NCBI RefSeq assembly: GCF_945952405.1
Contig: NZ_CAMFIA010000001.1
Coordinates: 62,001-126,000 of the forward strand
Direction of reading: 5' to 3'
Length of the DNA: 64,000 nucleotides
Origin: an uncultured Stenotrophomonas sp.
GTDB lineage: Bacteria > Pseudomonadota > Gammaproteobacteria > Xanthomonadales > Xanthomonadaceae
Numbering within the stretch: the stretch's first letter is position 1; each line of letters opens with the position of its first letter. The position numbers were made by a program, and so were the translations under genes. The notes beneath the pieces were generated by a model, which was not told the DNA's origin, ran no database searches, and saw only the letters and a list, made by a program, of their open reading frames with translations. This document shows positions 36,690 through 45,143 of the stretch, one piece after another.

Positions 36690-37511
36690 TCAGACTCCTT
36701 GGTATTCGATCAGGCGCAGGTCGACGCGGTCTTCGCCGTCTTCGCGTTGCAGGATGCGCACCGGGGTGGGGACACCGTTTGCGATCCAGAGGATGGTTTC
36801 GTTGTTGCCGCCGTTGGTCCGGTAGACCCGCAGCGCGTTGTAGGACAGGTCGCCAACCTCGACGTTCTCGGTCTGCGGTGCGGCCTGGTAGTCGTGCTGG
36901 CGGACCTTGCCCATGTCCACGTAGCGGTAGTGCATGGCCGCACCCGGGCGGGCATCGCGCATGATCGCCAGGTTGATCAGCAGCGCGCTCTGGTCGCCCG
37001 GCTGCAGCGGGATCGGCTGCGCGCGGTCCTTTTTCACGTCGCCGGTCCATTGCGCGGTGCCGGCCTGCCAGTTGTAGGTGCCGACCGCCTTCTTGCCCAG
37101 GAACAGGCCCTTGCGCACCGTACTCTGGCTGAGCGGTGCGTAGGTGGTGCCGCGCTGCTCGAACACGGTGCTCTGCTCGATGTTCAGGCCCAGCACGCTG
37201 GCGAAGCCGCGGCGGCCGACCACCTGCATGTCGACCCGCCATTGGCTGCCGCCGGTGTGGGTGACCTGCATGCTGGCATCGCCGGCCTCCTTGCCCTTGT
37301 AGAAGGCCTGGTAGGTGGCGGTGAACGGTTGCAGCGGTGGCGGCTCCCAGGCCAGGGCCGGCAGCAGCGGGACGCTGGGTTCGTTGGGCGGCAGCGCGGC
37401 GGGTGCCGGCACCGGCGCAGCGGCAGGCGGCTGCGCCTGGCCCCAGCCCACGCCGGGGAGCACGGCAAGCGACAGCAGCAGTGAAGTGGACAGCAGCGTC
37501 GTGGTCTTCAT
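36690..37511 (-). CDS. DUF3108 protein (paralogue 2)
   Basis: A 273-residue DUF3108 protein. It has a signal peptide (LLSTSLLLSLAVLPGVGWG) and a Pro/Ala-rich linker (about 25-55) that the shorter paralogue lacks. The conserved core is 190 residues, with the same WTGDVKKDRAQPIPL and ALLINLAIMRDARPG blocks. It lies 67 bases after purN. Confidence 0.88.
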   Translation of the reverse strand: MKTTTLLSTSLLLSLAVLPGVGWGQAQPPAAAPVPAPAALPPNEPSVPLLPALAWEPPPLQPFTATYQAFYKGKEAGDASMQVTHTGGSQWRVDMQVVGRRGFASVLGLNIEQSTVFEQRGTTYAPLSQSTVRKGLFLGKKAVGTYNWQAGTAQWTGDVKKDRAQPIPLQPGDQSALLINLAIMRDARPGAAMHYRYVDMGKVRQHDYQAAPQTENVEVGDLSYNALRVYRTNGGNNETILWIANGVPTPVRILQREDGEDRVDLRLIEYQGV

Positions 37512-37578
37512 GGAGGACAGGGACCGCAGGGAGGAGCAGGATGCCAGCCCCGCAGTCAGCGGGGCGTGTGCATGGGCG

Positions 37579-38238
37579 TTACCGGTTCAGGTTACCGGCG
37601 GAATCTAGGGCCAACGGGCTAAACAGGGGGTGACCATCCAGCCAGGGCTGCCCCTCCCGTTCAGCCAGGCGACCGGCGCACAGCAGCTGCAGGGTCGCGA
37701 TCAGCAGCGGATGCTCCACCGCCAGCACGCGCTCGGCCAGCGCCTGCGCGTCATCGCCCGGCCGCACCGGTACCCGCGCCTGCGCCAGCACCGCGCCGGC
37801 ATCCAGTTCCGGTACCACCAGGTGCACGCTGGCACCGTGTTCGGCGTCGCCGGCCTGCAGTGCGCGTGCGTGCGTATCCAGGCCCTTGTGCAGCGGCAGC
37901 AGCGAGGGGTGGATGTTGACCAGGCGGCCATCGAAGCGCTGCACGAAGGCGGCGCCGAGAATGCGCATGTAGCCGGCGCAGATGATCCAGTCCGGCTGCA
38001 TCGCCGCCAGGGCATCGCCCAGTGCCTGCTCGTAGGCGGCGCGGTCGCTGAATTCCTTGGGCGCACGCGCCCAGCGCAGGGCGCGGCCAACCCGCTGCAG
38101 GGCCTGCGCGGCAGGGCGGTCGGAAAGCACGCCGACCACTTCGGCGGGCAGGCGGCCACTGCCGATGGCGTCCAGGATGGCCTGCAGGTTGCTGCCACGA
38201 CCGGAGGCAAGCACGGCGATGCGGGTGGGGGCGGTCAT
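37579..38238 (-). CDS. purN: Phosphoribosylglycinamide formyltransferase
   Basis: A 219-residue enzyme that adds formate from 10-formyl-THF to GAR in purine synthesis. It shows GRGSNLQAIL (substrate phosphate loop), the catalytic Asn-His pair in VNIHPSLLP, and the Asp in VVPELDAG. The usual PGLxTH segment reads KGLDTHARAL, a small variation. Start ATG 38238 overlaps the upstream DUF2238 stop. purM is four genes upstream in the same cluster. Confidence 0.95.
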   Translation of the reverse strand: MTAPTRIAVLASGRGSNLQAILDAIGSGRLPAEVVGVLSDRPAAQALQRVGRALRWARAPKEFSDRAAYEQALGDALAAMQPDWIICAGYMRILGAAFVQRFDGRLVNIHPSLLPLHKGLDTHARALQAGDAEHGASVHLVVPELDAGAVLAQARVPVRPGDDAQALAERVLAVEHPLLIATLQLLCAGRLAEREGQPWLDGHPLFSPLALDSAGNLNR

Positions 38239-38897
38239 TGCAGGGAACTCCGGCGGATCAGCGGCCAGGTCAGCAGGCTGCCGACCGTGGCCATCAGCAT
38301 GTCGGCATGCGCGTCCCACATGTCGCCCTGCTGCCCGTTGTAGGCCTCGGCGGCATCCGGCGACAGCGCCAGCGCGATACCCCATTCGAACCATTCGTAG
38401 ACCAGGCTGGCGCACATCACGGTCATCACCGCCAGGCTGAACGCCTGGCCCAGGCGCAACGGCGGCCACGCATGGCGGGCCAGCTGCAGCAGCGCCGGGG
38501 TGAAGCAGACGCCGAACAGGAAATGGATGAGGCGGTCGAAATGGTTGCGCTGCCAACCGAACGCCGCATTCGGCGACCAGCCGGTCAGGGCCTGCGCCCA
38601 GGCGTCGTAGGGCACGTTGGAATACAGCCAGCGTGCCGCCACGCAGTGCAGGGCGATGAAGCCGCAGATGGCGATGAACGCGCCGTTGCCGAGCCAGCCG
38701 CCGCGACGATCCACCCACAGCAGGGCGCCCAGCCCGATCACCGTCAGCGTGCTGTGCAGGGCCTGTTCGGTCGGCCACAGCGGGTGGATCCAGCTGATCG
38801 CGAACACCGCCAGCACGGCGGCGAAGGCCAGCTTCTTCGGTCCGGAGAGAGGCGAGGCCGTGGGCGAAGCAGTCGGGGAGAGGGCAGGCGAGGACAT
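38235..38897 (-). CDS. DUF2238 (YjdF) membrane protein
   Basis: A 220-residue polytopic protein with about five to six hydrophobic spans and the conserved motif HFDRLIHFLFG (DRxxH, in the YjdF family), then GDMWDAHADMLMATVG. The polar N-terminus is Pro/Ser/Ala-rich. Function unknown. Overlaps purN by 4 bases. Confidence 0.85.
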   Translation of the reverse strand: MSSPALSPTASPTASPLSGPKKLAFAAVLAVFAISWIHPLWPTEQALHSTLTVIGLGALLWVDRRGGWLGNGAFIAICGFIALHCVAARWLYSNVPYDAWAQALTGWSPNAAFGWQRNHFDRLIHFLFGVCFTPALLQLARHAWPPLRLGQAFSLAVMTVMCASLVYEWFEWGIALALSPDAAEAYNGQQGDMWDAHADMLMATVGSLLTWPLIRRSSLQ

Positions 38898-38938
38898 GTG
38901 GGGTCGATCAGGAAAGGACGGGGCGTCTGCCGGCCGGC

Positions 38939-39361
38939 TCAGACGCTGAGGTGGTCGCCGCGGTCGAACAGCGCGGCCATGTCCGGCTTGGACAGGAACA
39001 CCCAGGCGTAGGCGGCCAGGGCCATGCCCAGCGGGCCGGCCAGCACGCCCAGCCAGGCCGCGCGCCGGCACCAGGTCAGTCCGGTACGGCGCGACAGCAG
39101 GCGGGCGGTATGCAGCTGCACGAAGCCGAGCACGGCGGCCAGCACCGCGATGACGGCATACACCGTGGCCAGCACCGAGGCATCGTCCAGCCCGCGCGAA
39201 TGGGCCACCAGGCCGATCAGGCCGAGGAAGGCCAGCGCGGCGACCCAGTGGAAGCCGGCCAGGGCGTAGAACAGCACCTTCAGGGTCTGCAGGTGGCTGG
39301 CCAGCTGCAACTGTGCCAGCGTCTGCTGCGGCAATGGCGGCGGGCTGGCGGAGGCGGTCAT
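38939..39361 (-). CDS. Small four-helix membrane protein, unknown
   Basis: A 140-residue protein with about three hydrophobic spans (around 27-50, 60-85 and 105-122), a Pro-rich N-terminus, and a polar C-terminus ending DRGDHLSV. I do not recognise the family. Its start overlaps the stop of the next upstream gene by 4 bases, so both are translated together. A role with purM or purN is not evident. Confidence 0.75.
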   Translation of the reverse strand: MTASASPPPLPQQTLAQLQLASHLQTLKVLFYALAGFHWVAALAFLGLIGLVAHSRGLDDASVLATVYAVIAVLAAVLGFVQLHTARLLSRRTGLTWCRRAAWLGVLAGPLGMALAAYAWVFLSKPDMAALFDRGDHLSV

Positions 39362-39846
39362 GCGCCCGCCGCAGGCAGGTCGAAGGCCGCCTTGACCTGC
39401 GGTCGCAGCAGGGTGACCAGGCTGAACACCCCGAGCACGGTGCCGACCGGCGCGAACAGGCAGGCCAGCCCGGCCACGATCAGGCACAGCAGATGGCGGC
39501 GGCGACGGGCCAGGCAGCGGCCGGCGTAGGCGACGAATGCGCCCAGCGTCACCCCGCCGAACACGATCGCGCAGCCGATGATCGTGAACATCCAGCCGAA
39601 CAGGCGCTGCTCGGCCGGTGACGAGGGCTGGCCACCGGATTTCATCGGCAGGTTGCCGGTCAGTGCGGCGATGCCCAGCACGATGTGCAGGATGAAGATC
39701 AGCGAGAACAGCGCGATCAGCCCGCCCACCACGTAGTGGGCGATCGACAGCGTGCGCAGGTGGTCGGCATCCTGGGGGCTGAACACCGCGGCCGTCGCCA
39801 GCGGCGGCGGCACGGGGGCGGGGGACAAGGGGGGCGTAGCGTCCAT
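39358..39846 (-). CDS. Small four-helix membrane protein, unknown
   Basis: A 162-residue protein with a cytosolic Pro-rich N-terminus and about three hydrophobic spans (around 35-60, 85-108 and 120-142). I recognise no catalytic motif. A DUF4870/DUF4064-like fold is possible but cannot be established here. It starts 19 bases after purM and overlaps the next gene by 4 bases, so it belongs to the purM-purN cluster. Confidence 0.75.
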   Translation of the reverse strand: MDATPPLSPAPVPPPLATAAVFSPQDADHLRTLSIAHYVVGGLIALFSLIFILHIVLGIAALTGNLPMKSGGQPSSPAEQRLFGWMFTIIGCAIVFGGVTLGAFVAYAGRCLARRRRHLLCLIVAGLACLFAPVGTVLGVFSLVTLLRPQVKAAFDLPAAGA

Positions 39847-39865
39847 GCGGGCTCCTTGGCCTGGA

Positions 39866-40924
39866 TCAGCCGATGTGGACGCGCTCGGCGCCTTCGGCGT
39901 TGACCACCTGGCCGATGGTCCAGTGGTCCAGGCCCTGCGCCTTGACCGCTGCGGACACGGCGGCGACCTGGTCCGGCGCCACGATCAGCACGAAGCCGAT
40001 GCCGCAGTTGAAGGTGCGCCACATCTCGCTGTCGGCCACCGCGCCCTCCTTCTGCAGCCACTGGAACACCGGCGGCAGGGTCCAGGCCGAGGCCTGGATG
40101 TCCAGGCCGAGGCCCTCGGGCACCACGCGGATGATGTTCTCGGTCAGGCCGCCACCGGTGATGTGGGCCATGCCGTGGATGGCCTCGCCGTGCGACTTCA
40201 GCAACGCCAGGATCGGCTTCACGTACAGGCGGGTCGGCGCCATCAGCGCGTCGACCAGCTTCACGCCGCCTTCCAGCTCCAGCTCGGCCGGGCGGCCAGC
40301 GCGGTCGTAGATGCGGCGCACCAGCGAGTAGCCGTTGGAGTGCGGACCGGACGAGGCGATGCCGATCAGCACGTCGCCGGCGGCGACGCTGGCGCCGTCC
40401 TTCAGCTCGCTCTTCTCGACTGCGGCGACGGTGAAGCCGGCCAGGTCGTACTCGCCCGGGGCGTACATGTCGGGCATTTCAGCGGTCTCGCCGCCGATCA
40501 GCGCGCAACCGGCCTCGGTGCAGCCGTTGGCGATGCCGCCCACGACCGCGGCGGCGGTGTCGATGTCCAGCTTGCCGGTGGCGAAGTAGTCCAGGAAGAA
40601 CAGCGGCTCGGCACCCTGCACCAGCACGTCGTTCACGCACATGGCGACCAGGTCGATGCCGATCGTATCGTGGCGGTTCAGCTGGTGGGCCAGCTTCAGC
40701 TTGGTGCCCACGCCATCGGTGCCCGACACCAGCACCGGCTCGCGGTACTTGTTGGACAGGTCGAACAGGGCGCCGAAGCCGCCCAGGCCGCCCATCACTT
40801 CCGGGCGGAAGCTGCGCTTGACCAGGGGCTTGATCCGCTCGACCAGCTCGTTGCCGGCGTCGATGTCGACGCCCGCGTCACGGTAGGTGAGGGGGGAGGG
40901 GGCGGAAGACGGGGTGTTGGTCAC
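39866..40924 (-). CDS. purM: Phosphoribosylformylglycinamidine cyclo-ligase
   Basis: A 352-residue AIR synthetase that closes the imidazole ring with ATP. Characteristic blocks are [34 protein letters not shown] and [11 protein letters not shown]. The start is GTG 40924; the N-terminal [21 protein letters not shown] matches homologues. It is divergent from DUF2066 by 100 bp. Its transcript continues through three membrane genes to purN. Confidence 0.97.
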   Translation of the reverse strand: MTNTPSSAPSPLTYRDAGVDIDAGNELVERIKPLVKRSFRPEVMGGLGGFGALFDLSNKYREPVLVSGTDGVGTKLKLAHQLNRHDTIGIDLVAMCVNDVLVQGAEPLFFLDYFATGKLDIDTAAAVVGGIANGCTEAGCALIGGETAEMPDMYAPGEYDLAGFTVAAVEKSELKDGASVAAGDVLIGIASSGPHSNGYSLVRRIYDRAGRPAELELEGGVKLVDALMAPTRLYVKPILALLKSHGEAIHGMAHITGGGLTENIIRVVPEGLGLDIQASAWTLPPVFQWLQKEGAVADSEMWRTFNCGIGFVLIVAPDQVAAVSAAVKAQGLDHWTIGQVVNAEGAERVHIG

Positions 40925-41024
40925 GGGCGTCGGCGCTGGCAGGGGTTGAACGGGCGATTTTAACAGGCCGCATTGGCGCAAAGGCCGTATTCGGGCAACA
41001 ATTCCCCCCGGATACGTCGAGCCA

Positions 41025-42164
41025 ATGGATGTCCTGATGCGCCGCAGCCTGTTTTTGACCCTGCTCATTGCGCTGAGCCTGCCGGTGGCCACGATGGCCC
41101 AGAGCGGCCTGCGCACCGAGGGTGATGTCGCCACCGCCACTGGCGCGTACGAGGCCGAAGTGCCCGTCAACAGCCAAGCCGAAGCCGATCGCAACGGCGC
41201 CCTGGCCCGCGCCCTGAGCGTGGTCCTGGGCAAGTTGTCCGGCGATCGCAGCGTGATGTCCCGCCCCGGGGTGGTGCAGGCGCTGCGCAATGCCAAGGAT
41301 TACGTGGCCAGCTACGACTACAAGCAGGACCAGAGCGTGAGCGCCAGTGGCGCGCCCAGCTTCCGTACCCTGCTGGTGGCCCGCTTCCGCGAGGAGGATG
41401 TCGATTCGCTGGTATCGGCGCTGGGGCTGCCGCTGTGGCCGCAGCCGCGGCCGAAACCGGTGCTGTGGCTGGCCGTCGACGACGGCAGCGGCCCGCGCCT
41501 GGTCAGCGTGCAGCAGGCCAACGCGGCCCGCCCGCTGCTGAACCGTGCCATCGAGCGCGGCTACAAGCTGGGCCTGCCCACCGGCGGCGCCGCCGAACAG
41601 GCGCTGGCCGGTGCCATCTGGCGCCAGGACAGTGCCGCCGTGGCCCGTGCTTCCTCGCGCTACTCGCCGCCGATGCAGCTGATCGGCAAGCTGTACCGCG
41701 CCAATGGCGGCTGGCAGGCGGACTGGGTGTTCGTCGACAACGGTCGTGAACTGAACAAGTGGACCAGCAAGGACGCCAATGCCATGCGCGCGATGGCGGC
41801 CGGTGCCGACGGCGCCGCCGATGCGCTGGTCAAGCGTTACGCCAAGGCGGGCGTGGCAACCGGCCAGGCCGGGACCTACCGCGTGGTGGTGACCGGCATC
41901 AACAGCGCGGATGACTACCTGCGCCTGGCCGCCGGCCTGCGCGACGTGCCGGTGGTGCGCAATGTCACCCCGCTGCATGCCTCGGCCGGCCAGCTTGAGC
42001 TGAGCCTGGACATGACCACCGGCCTGGCCGGCTTCAACCGCATGCTCGGCGACAACGGCGTGCTGGTGCCCAGCGCGCCGCTGCCGGCCCTGCCTGCCCC
42101 GATCGATGACACCACCGGTGCGCCGGTGCCGGCCCCGGTCAGCAACGAGTACCGCCTGCGATGA
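41025..42164 (+). CDS. DUF2066 exported protein
   Basis: A 379-residue protein with a signal peptide ([20 protein letters not shown]). DUF2066 is found next to hda in many gammaproteobacteria, and its function is unknown. The [19 protein letters not shown] segment and [15 protein letters not shown] match the family. The C-terminal part ends in a Pro-rich tail. ATG 41037 (MRRSLF...) is a possible alternative start. It overlaps the AI-2E gene by 4 bases. Confidence 0.85.
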   Translation: MDVLMRRSLFLTLLIALSLPVATMAQSGLRTEGDVATATGAYEAEVPVNSQAEADRNGALARALSVVLGKLSGDRSVMSRPGVVQALRNAKDYVASYDYKQDQSVSASGAPSFRTLLVARFREEDVDSLVSALGLPLWPQPRPKPVLWLAVDDGSGPRLVSVQQANAARPLLNRAIERGYKLGLPTGGAAEQALAGAIWRQDSAAVARASSRYSPPMQLIGKLYRANGGWQADWVFVDNGRELNKWTSKDANAMRAMAAGADGAADALVKRYAKAGVATGQAGTYRVVVTGINSADDYLRLAAGLRDVPVVRNVTPLHASAGQLELSLDMTTGLAGFNRMLGDNGVLVPSAPLPALPAPIDDTTGAPVPAPVSNEYRLR

Positions 42165-43330
42165 CACTGACTCCGGAAGCCGAGATCGCGCAGTTCCTGC
42201 GCCGGCTGAAGTACATCCTGTTCGCCGGCCTGATCGGTTGGGTGGTGTGGCTGCTGGCGCCGATCCTGACCCCGTTCGTGCTGGCACTGGCGCTGGCCTG
42301 GCTGGGTGACCCGCTGGTCGACCGCATCGAAGCCACTGGCCGCTCGCGCATGACCGGCGTGGTGCTGGTGTTCGCGGCCATGGTGCTGGTGATCGTGGCG
42401 CTGCTGCTGGTGCTGGTGCCGATGATCGAACGCCAGATCACCACCCTGATCGCGGTTGCGCCGCAGGCGCAGGCGTGGCTGATGGAGAAGGGGATTCCCT
42501 GGTTCGAGCAGAAGACCGGCCTGGAAGTGATGCAGTGGCTGGACCCGGACCGCCTGATCGAATGGGTGCGCAGCCACTGGCAGCAGGCCGGCGGCTTCGC
42601 CACCACGTTCATGGGGTATGTCTCGCGTTCGGGCTTTGCGATGGTGACCTGGGTGGTCAACATCCTGCTGCTGCCGATCCTGGCGTTCTACTTCCTGCGC
42701 GACTGGGACAAGCTGGTTGAACGGGTGGCGTCGGTGATCCCGCGCAACCACATCGGCACCATCACCGCGCTGGCGCGCGAGTCCAATGACGTGCTCGGTG
42801 CGTTCATCCGCGGCCAGTTCCTGGTGATGCTGGCGCTGGGCGTGATCTACGCCGGCGGCCTGTCGCTGGTCGGCCTCAAGCTGGGCCTGCTGATCGGCCT
42901 GATTGCCGGCCTGATCAGCTTCATCCCGTACCTGGGCGCGACCACCGGCATCCTGATGGCGGTGGTGGCCGCGCTGGTGCAGGCACAGGGCTTCGACCTG
43001 AAACTGCTGCTGCTGGTCGGCGTGGTGTTCACGGTCGGCCAGCTGCTGGAAAGCTACGTGCTGACCCCGCGCATCGTCGGTGACAAGATCGGCCTGCACC
43101 CGGTGGCGGTGATCTTCGCGGTGATGGCCGGTGGCCAGCTGTTCGGCTTCCTCGGCATGCTGCTGGCGCTGCCGGTGGCGGCGGTGACCAACGTGCTGCT
43201 GCGCTATGCGCACCAGCGCTACCGCCAAAGCGAGCTGTACGTCGGCGAAAAGCCGGCGATCGTGCTTGATGGCGTGGTCGACCAGCCCCATATCATCCTC
43301 CCGAATGACAAGGGCCCCGACCTGAAGTGA
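42161..43330 (+). CDS. AI-2E family transporter (PerM-like)
   Basis: A 389-residue permease of the AI-2E (TqsA/PerM/YdiK) family with about eight hydrophobic spans. The conserved C-terminal region VLTPRIVGDKIGLHPVAVIFAVMAGGQLFGFLGMLLALPVAA is distinctive. Signal export by this member is not shown; many family members are Na+/H+ antiporters or unknown. It overlaps DUF2066 by 4 bases and hda by 1 base. Confidence 0.9.
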   Translation: MTLTPEAEIAQFLRRLKYILFAGLIGWVVWLLAPILTPFVLALALAWLGDPLVDRIEATGRSRMTGVVLVFAAMVLVIVALLLVLVPMIERQITTLIAVAPQAQAWLMEKGIPWFEQKTGLEVMQWLDPDRLIEWVRSHWQQAGGFATTFMGYVSRSGFAMVTWVVNILLLPILAFYFLRDWDKLVERVASVIPRNHIGTITALARESNDVLGAFIRGQFLVMLALGVIYAGGLSLVGLKLGLLIGLIAGLISFIPYLGATTGILMAVVAALVQAQGFDLKLLLLVGVVFTVGQLLESYVLTPRIVGDKIGLHPVAVIFAVMAGGQLFGFLGMLLALPVAAVTNVLLRYAHQRYRQSELYVGEKPAIVLDGVVDQPHIILPNDKGPDLK

Positions 43331-44037
43331 TGGGTGTGCCGCAACTGCCGCTGGCCCTGCATTACCCGCGGGACCAGCGCCTGGAGACCTTCATCGGCGC
43401 GCCGGACGGCGCGCTGGCGCAGCTGCGTGCGATCGCGGTGGGTGCCAGCCACGACTGGGTCTACCTGGAGGGTGCGGCAGGCACGGGCAAGACCCATCAG
43501 GCGCTGGCGATGTGTTCCAGTGCCGAGCAGGCCGGCCGCCTGCCCACCTACGTGCCGCTGGCAAGTGCCGCCGGCCGCGTGCGCGCGGCGCTGGATGGGC
43601 TGGAGGCGCGCGAACTGGTGGCGCTGGATGGCCTGGACGAGGTCGCTGGCAACCGCGAGGACGAAGTCGCGCTGTTCGATTTCCACAACCGCGCGCGTGC
43701 TGCCGGCGTGACCGTGCTGTACACGGCGCAGAAGGCGCCGGGTGAACTGGGACTGGTGCTGCCGGACCTGCGTTCGCGGCTGGGCCAGTGCGTGCGCGTG
43801 CTGCTGCAGCCGCTGGATGAGGAAGGCCGCGCGGCGGTGCTGCGCGAGCGCGCGCTGCGTCGCGGCCTGGCCATTGATGAAGCCGCGATCGAGTGGTTGC
43901 TGTCGCACACCGGCCGTGAGCTGGGCGGGTTGATCACGCTGCTGGACTGGCTGGACCGCGAGTCGCTGGCGGCCAAGCGGCGGATCACCGTGCCGTTCCT
44001 GCGCCAGGTGCTGGAAGAAGGCCGGCCTCGCTACTGA
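43330..44037 (+). CDS. hda: DnaA regulatory inactivator Hda
   Basis: A 235-residue AAA+ protein homologous to DnaA domain III. In E. coli it stimulates ATP hydrolysis on DnaA together with the beta clamp. The N-terminal clamp-binding motif is QLPLAL (residues 5-10), and the P-loop is GAAGTGKTH. ATG 43330 overlaps the upstream stop (TGATG); GTG 43327 is an alternative one codon longer. It is the last gene of the DUF2066-AI-2E-hda operon. Confidence 0.94.
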   Translation: MGVPQLPLALHYPRDQRLETFIGAPDGALAQLRAIAVGASHDWVYLEGAAGTGKTHQALAMCSSAEQAGRLPTYVPLASAAGRVRAALDGLEARELVALDGLDEVAGNREDEVALFDFHNRARAAGVTVLYTAQKAPGELGLVLPDLRSRLGQCVRVLLQPLDEEGRAAVLRERALRRGLAIDEAAIEWLLSHTGRELGGLITLLDWLDRESLAAKRRITVPFLRQVLEEGRPRY

Positions 44038-44130
44038 GGGTGGGGGTTGTTGGCAGGGCTGCGCCCTGCACCCGCCGAATCAACGTCAACGTCAAAGGCT
44101 GGCTTCCTCAGGGGAGGCGGGGCGCTGTGG

Positions 44131-44210
44131 GTGGGTGTCGACCTTGGTCGACAGCTGTCTTGCTTGTGGAGGGTGACGACCGTTGGTGGGTGACGACCGT
44201 TGGTCGTCAC
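44131..44210 (+). repeat. REP palindromes and a truncated direct copy
   Basis: The first (44131-44153) has foot GTGGG and stem TGTCGACC-TT-GGTCGACA. The second (44190-44210) is GTGACGACC-GTT-GGTCGTCAC. The second is preceded at 44173-44187 by its own left half (GTGACGACCGTTGGT), so it is a half-REP followed by a whole one, 17 bases apart. They lie in the 395-bp gap between hda and murU. Confidence 0.75.
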
Positions 44211-44289
44211 CAGAGCAAGCGCAGCGCAGCGACCCGCTTTTGCTTTTTTTTCTTTCTTCCGTGGCTGGACGCCCACGGAAACTGTCAGA

Positions 44290-44393
44290 GGCCGGGCGGG
44301 TGGGCCATGCAGGGGCGTTGGCGCCATGGATGGCGCCATCGAGCTTACAGGGACGTACTTGCAGCGTCCCCTGCATGGCCCACCCGCCCGGCC
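44290..44393. repeat. Large composite inverted repeat with internal hairpins
   Basis: The outer arms are 26 bp and perfect (44290-44315 and 44368-44393; each includes GGCCGGGCGGGTGGGCCATG). Inside are the palindrome TGGCGCCA-TGGA-TGGCGCCA (44319-44338) and a second hairpin GGGACG (44350-44355) with CGTCCC (44365-44370). The CCC of the second hairpin overlaps the outer arm, so two folds compete. The gap before it also has a T-rich stretch (44234-44256). I see no coding frame here. Confidence 0.7.
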
Positions 44394-44432
44394 AAACACG
44401 CGATCCGCTCTACGAGACCCGCCACGAGGGGC

Positions 44433-45143
44433 TCAGCCGTTCGCGGCCAACTCCGCATCCAGCGTACGCAGGCGGTCGACGGTCCCCACATCGGTCCAGC
44501 GACCGCGATGGTGCTGTCCGCTGATCAGGCCCTGCGCCATGAAGTGCTTCTGCAGCGGAACCACCGAGAACTTCGGTGGCAGCCGCTCGCTGCCCGGCGC
44601 ATCGCCGATCACCGCGCGCCAGCCGGCCACGATCGAGGGCCGGTACACACCGATGCCAGCGTAGGTCAGGCAGGGCCCTTCGCGGTCATGGTGCAGCAGG
44701 CCCTGTGCGTCCAGGCGGTAGTCACCCTGCGGGTGCTGCGCGGGATTGTCGACCAGCACCAGATGCGCCTGTCCCTGCGGCTCGAGCGGCAGCGTGGCGA
44801 AATCGAAATCGGTCCAGATATCGCCGTTCACCACCAGGAACGGGGCATCGCCCAGCACCGGCAGCGCATTGAGGATGCCGCCACCGGTTTCCAGCGGCGC
44901 CTGGCCTTCGTACAGGTAGTGCAGGCGCAGGCCCCACTGGCTGCCATCGCCCAGCGTCGCCGGGAACTGCTCGGCCAGCCATGCGGTGTTGACCACCACC
45001 TCGCGTACCCCCAGTGCGGCGAGCCGTTCCAGGTGCCAGACGATCAGCGGCTTGCCGGCCACCGGCAGCAGCGGCTTGGGCGTGTGCAGGGTCAGCGGGC
45101 GCATGCGCTCGCCCAGGCCTGCGGCAAACACCAGCGCCTTCAT
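44433..45143 (-). CDS. murU: N-acetylmuramate alpha-1-phosphate uridylyltransferase
   Basis: A 236-residue nucleotidyltransferase. The N-terminal consensus KALVFAAGLGERMRPLTLHTPKPLLPVAGKPL and LVVNGDIWTDFD (Mg2+ Asp) are typical of the sugar-1-phosphate family. In Pseudomonas, MurU converts MurNAc-1-phosphate to UDP-MurNAc in a peptidoglycan recycling route that bypasses MurA. The neighbouring amgK makes this call specific; without it the gene would be a generic nucleotidyltransferase. Overlaps amgK by 4 bases. Confidence 0.92.
   Translation of the reverse strand: MKALVFAAGLGERMRPLTLHTPKPLLPVAGKPLIVWHLERLAALGVREVVVNTAWLAEQFPATLGDGSQWGLRLHYLYEGQAPLETGGGILNALPVLGDAPFLVVNGDIWTDFDFATLPLEPQGQAHLVLVDNPAQHPQGDYRLDAQGLLHHDREGPCLTYAGIGVYRPSIVAGWRAVIGDAPGSERLPPKFSVVPLQKHFMAQGLISGQHHRGRWTDVGTVDRLRTLDAELAANG

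Noticed and set aside
43327..43330. GTG 43327 as start of hda
   Set aside because: It would add only one residue before ATG 43330. The ATG overlaps the upstream stop in the usual TGATG coupling.
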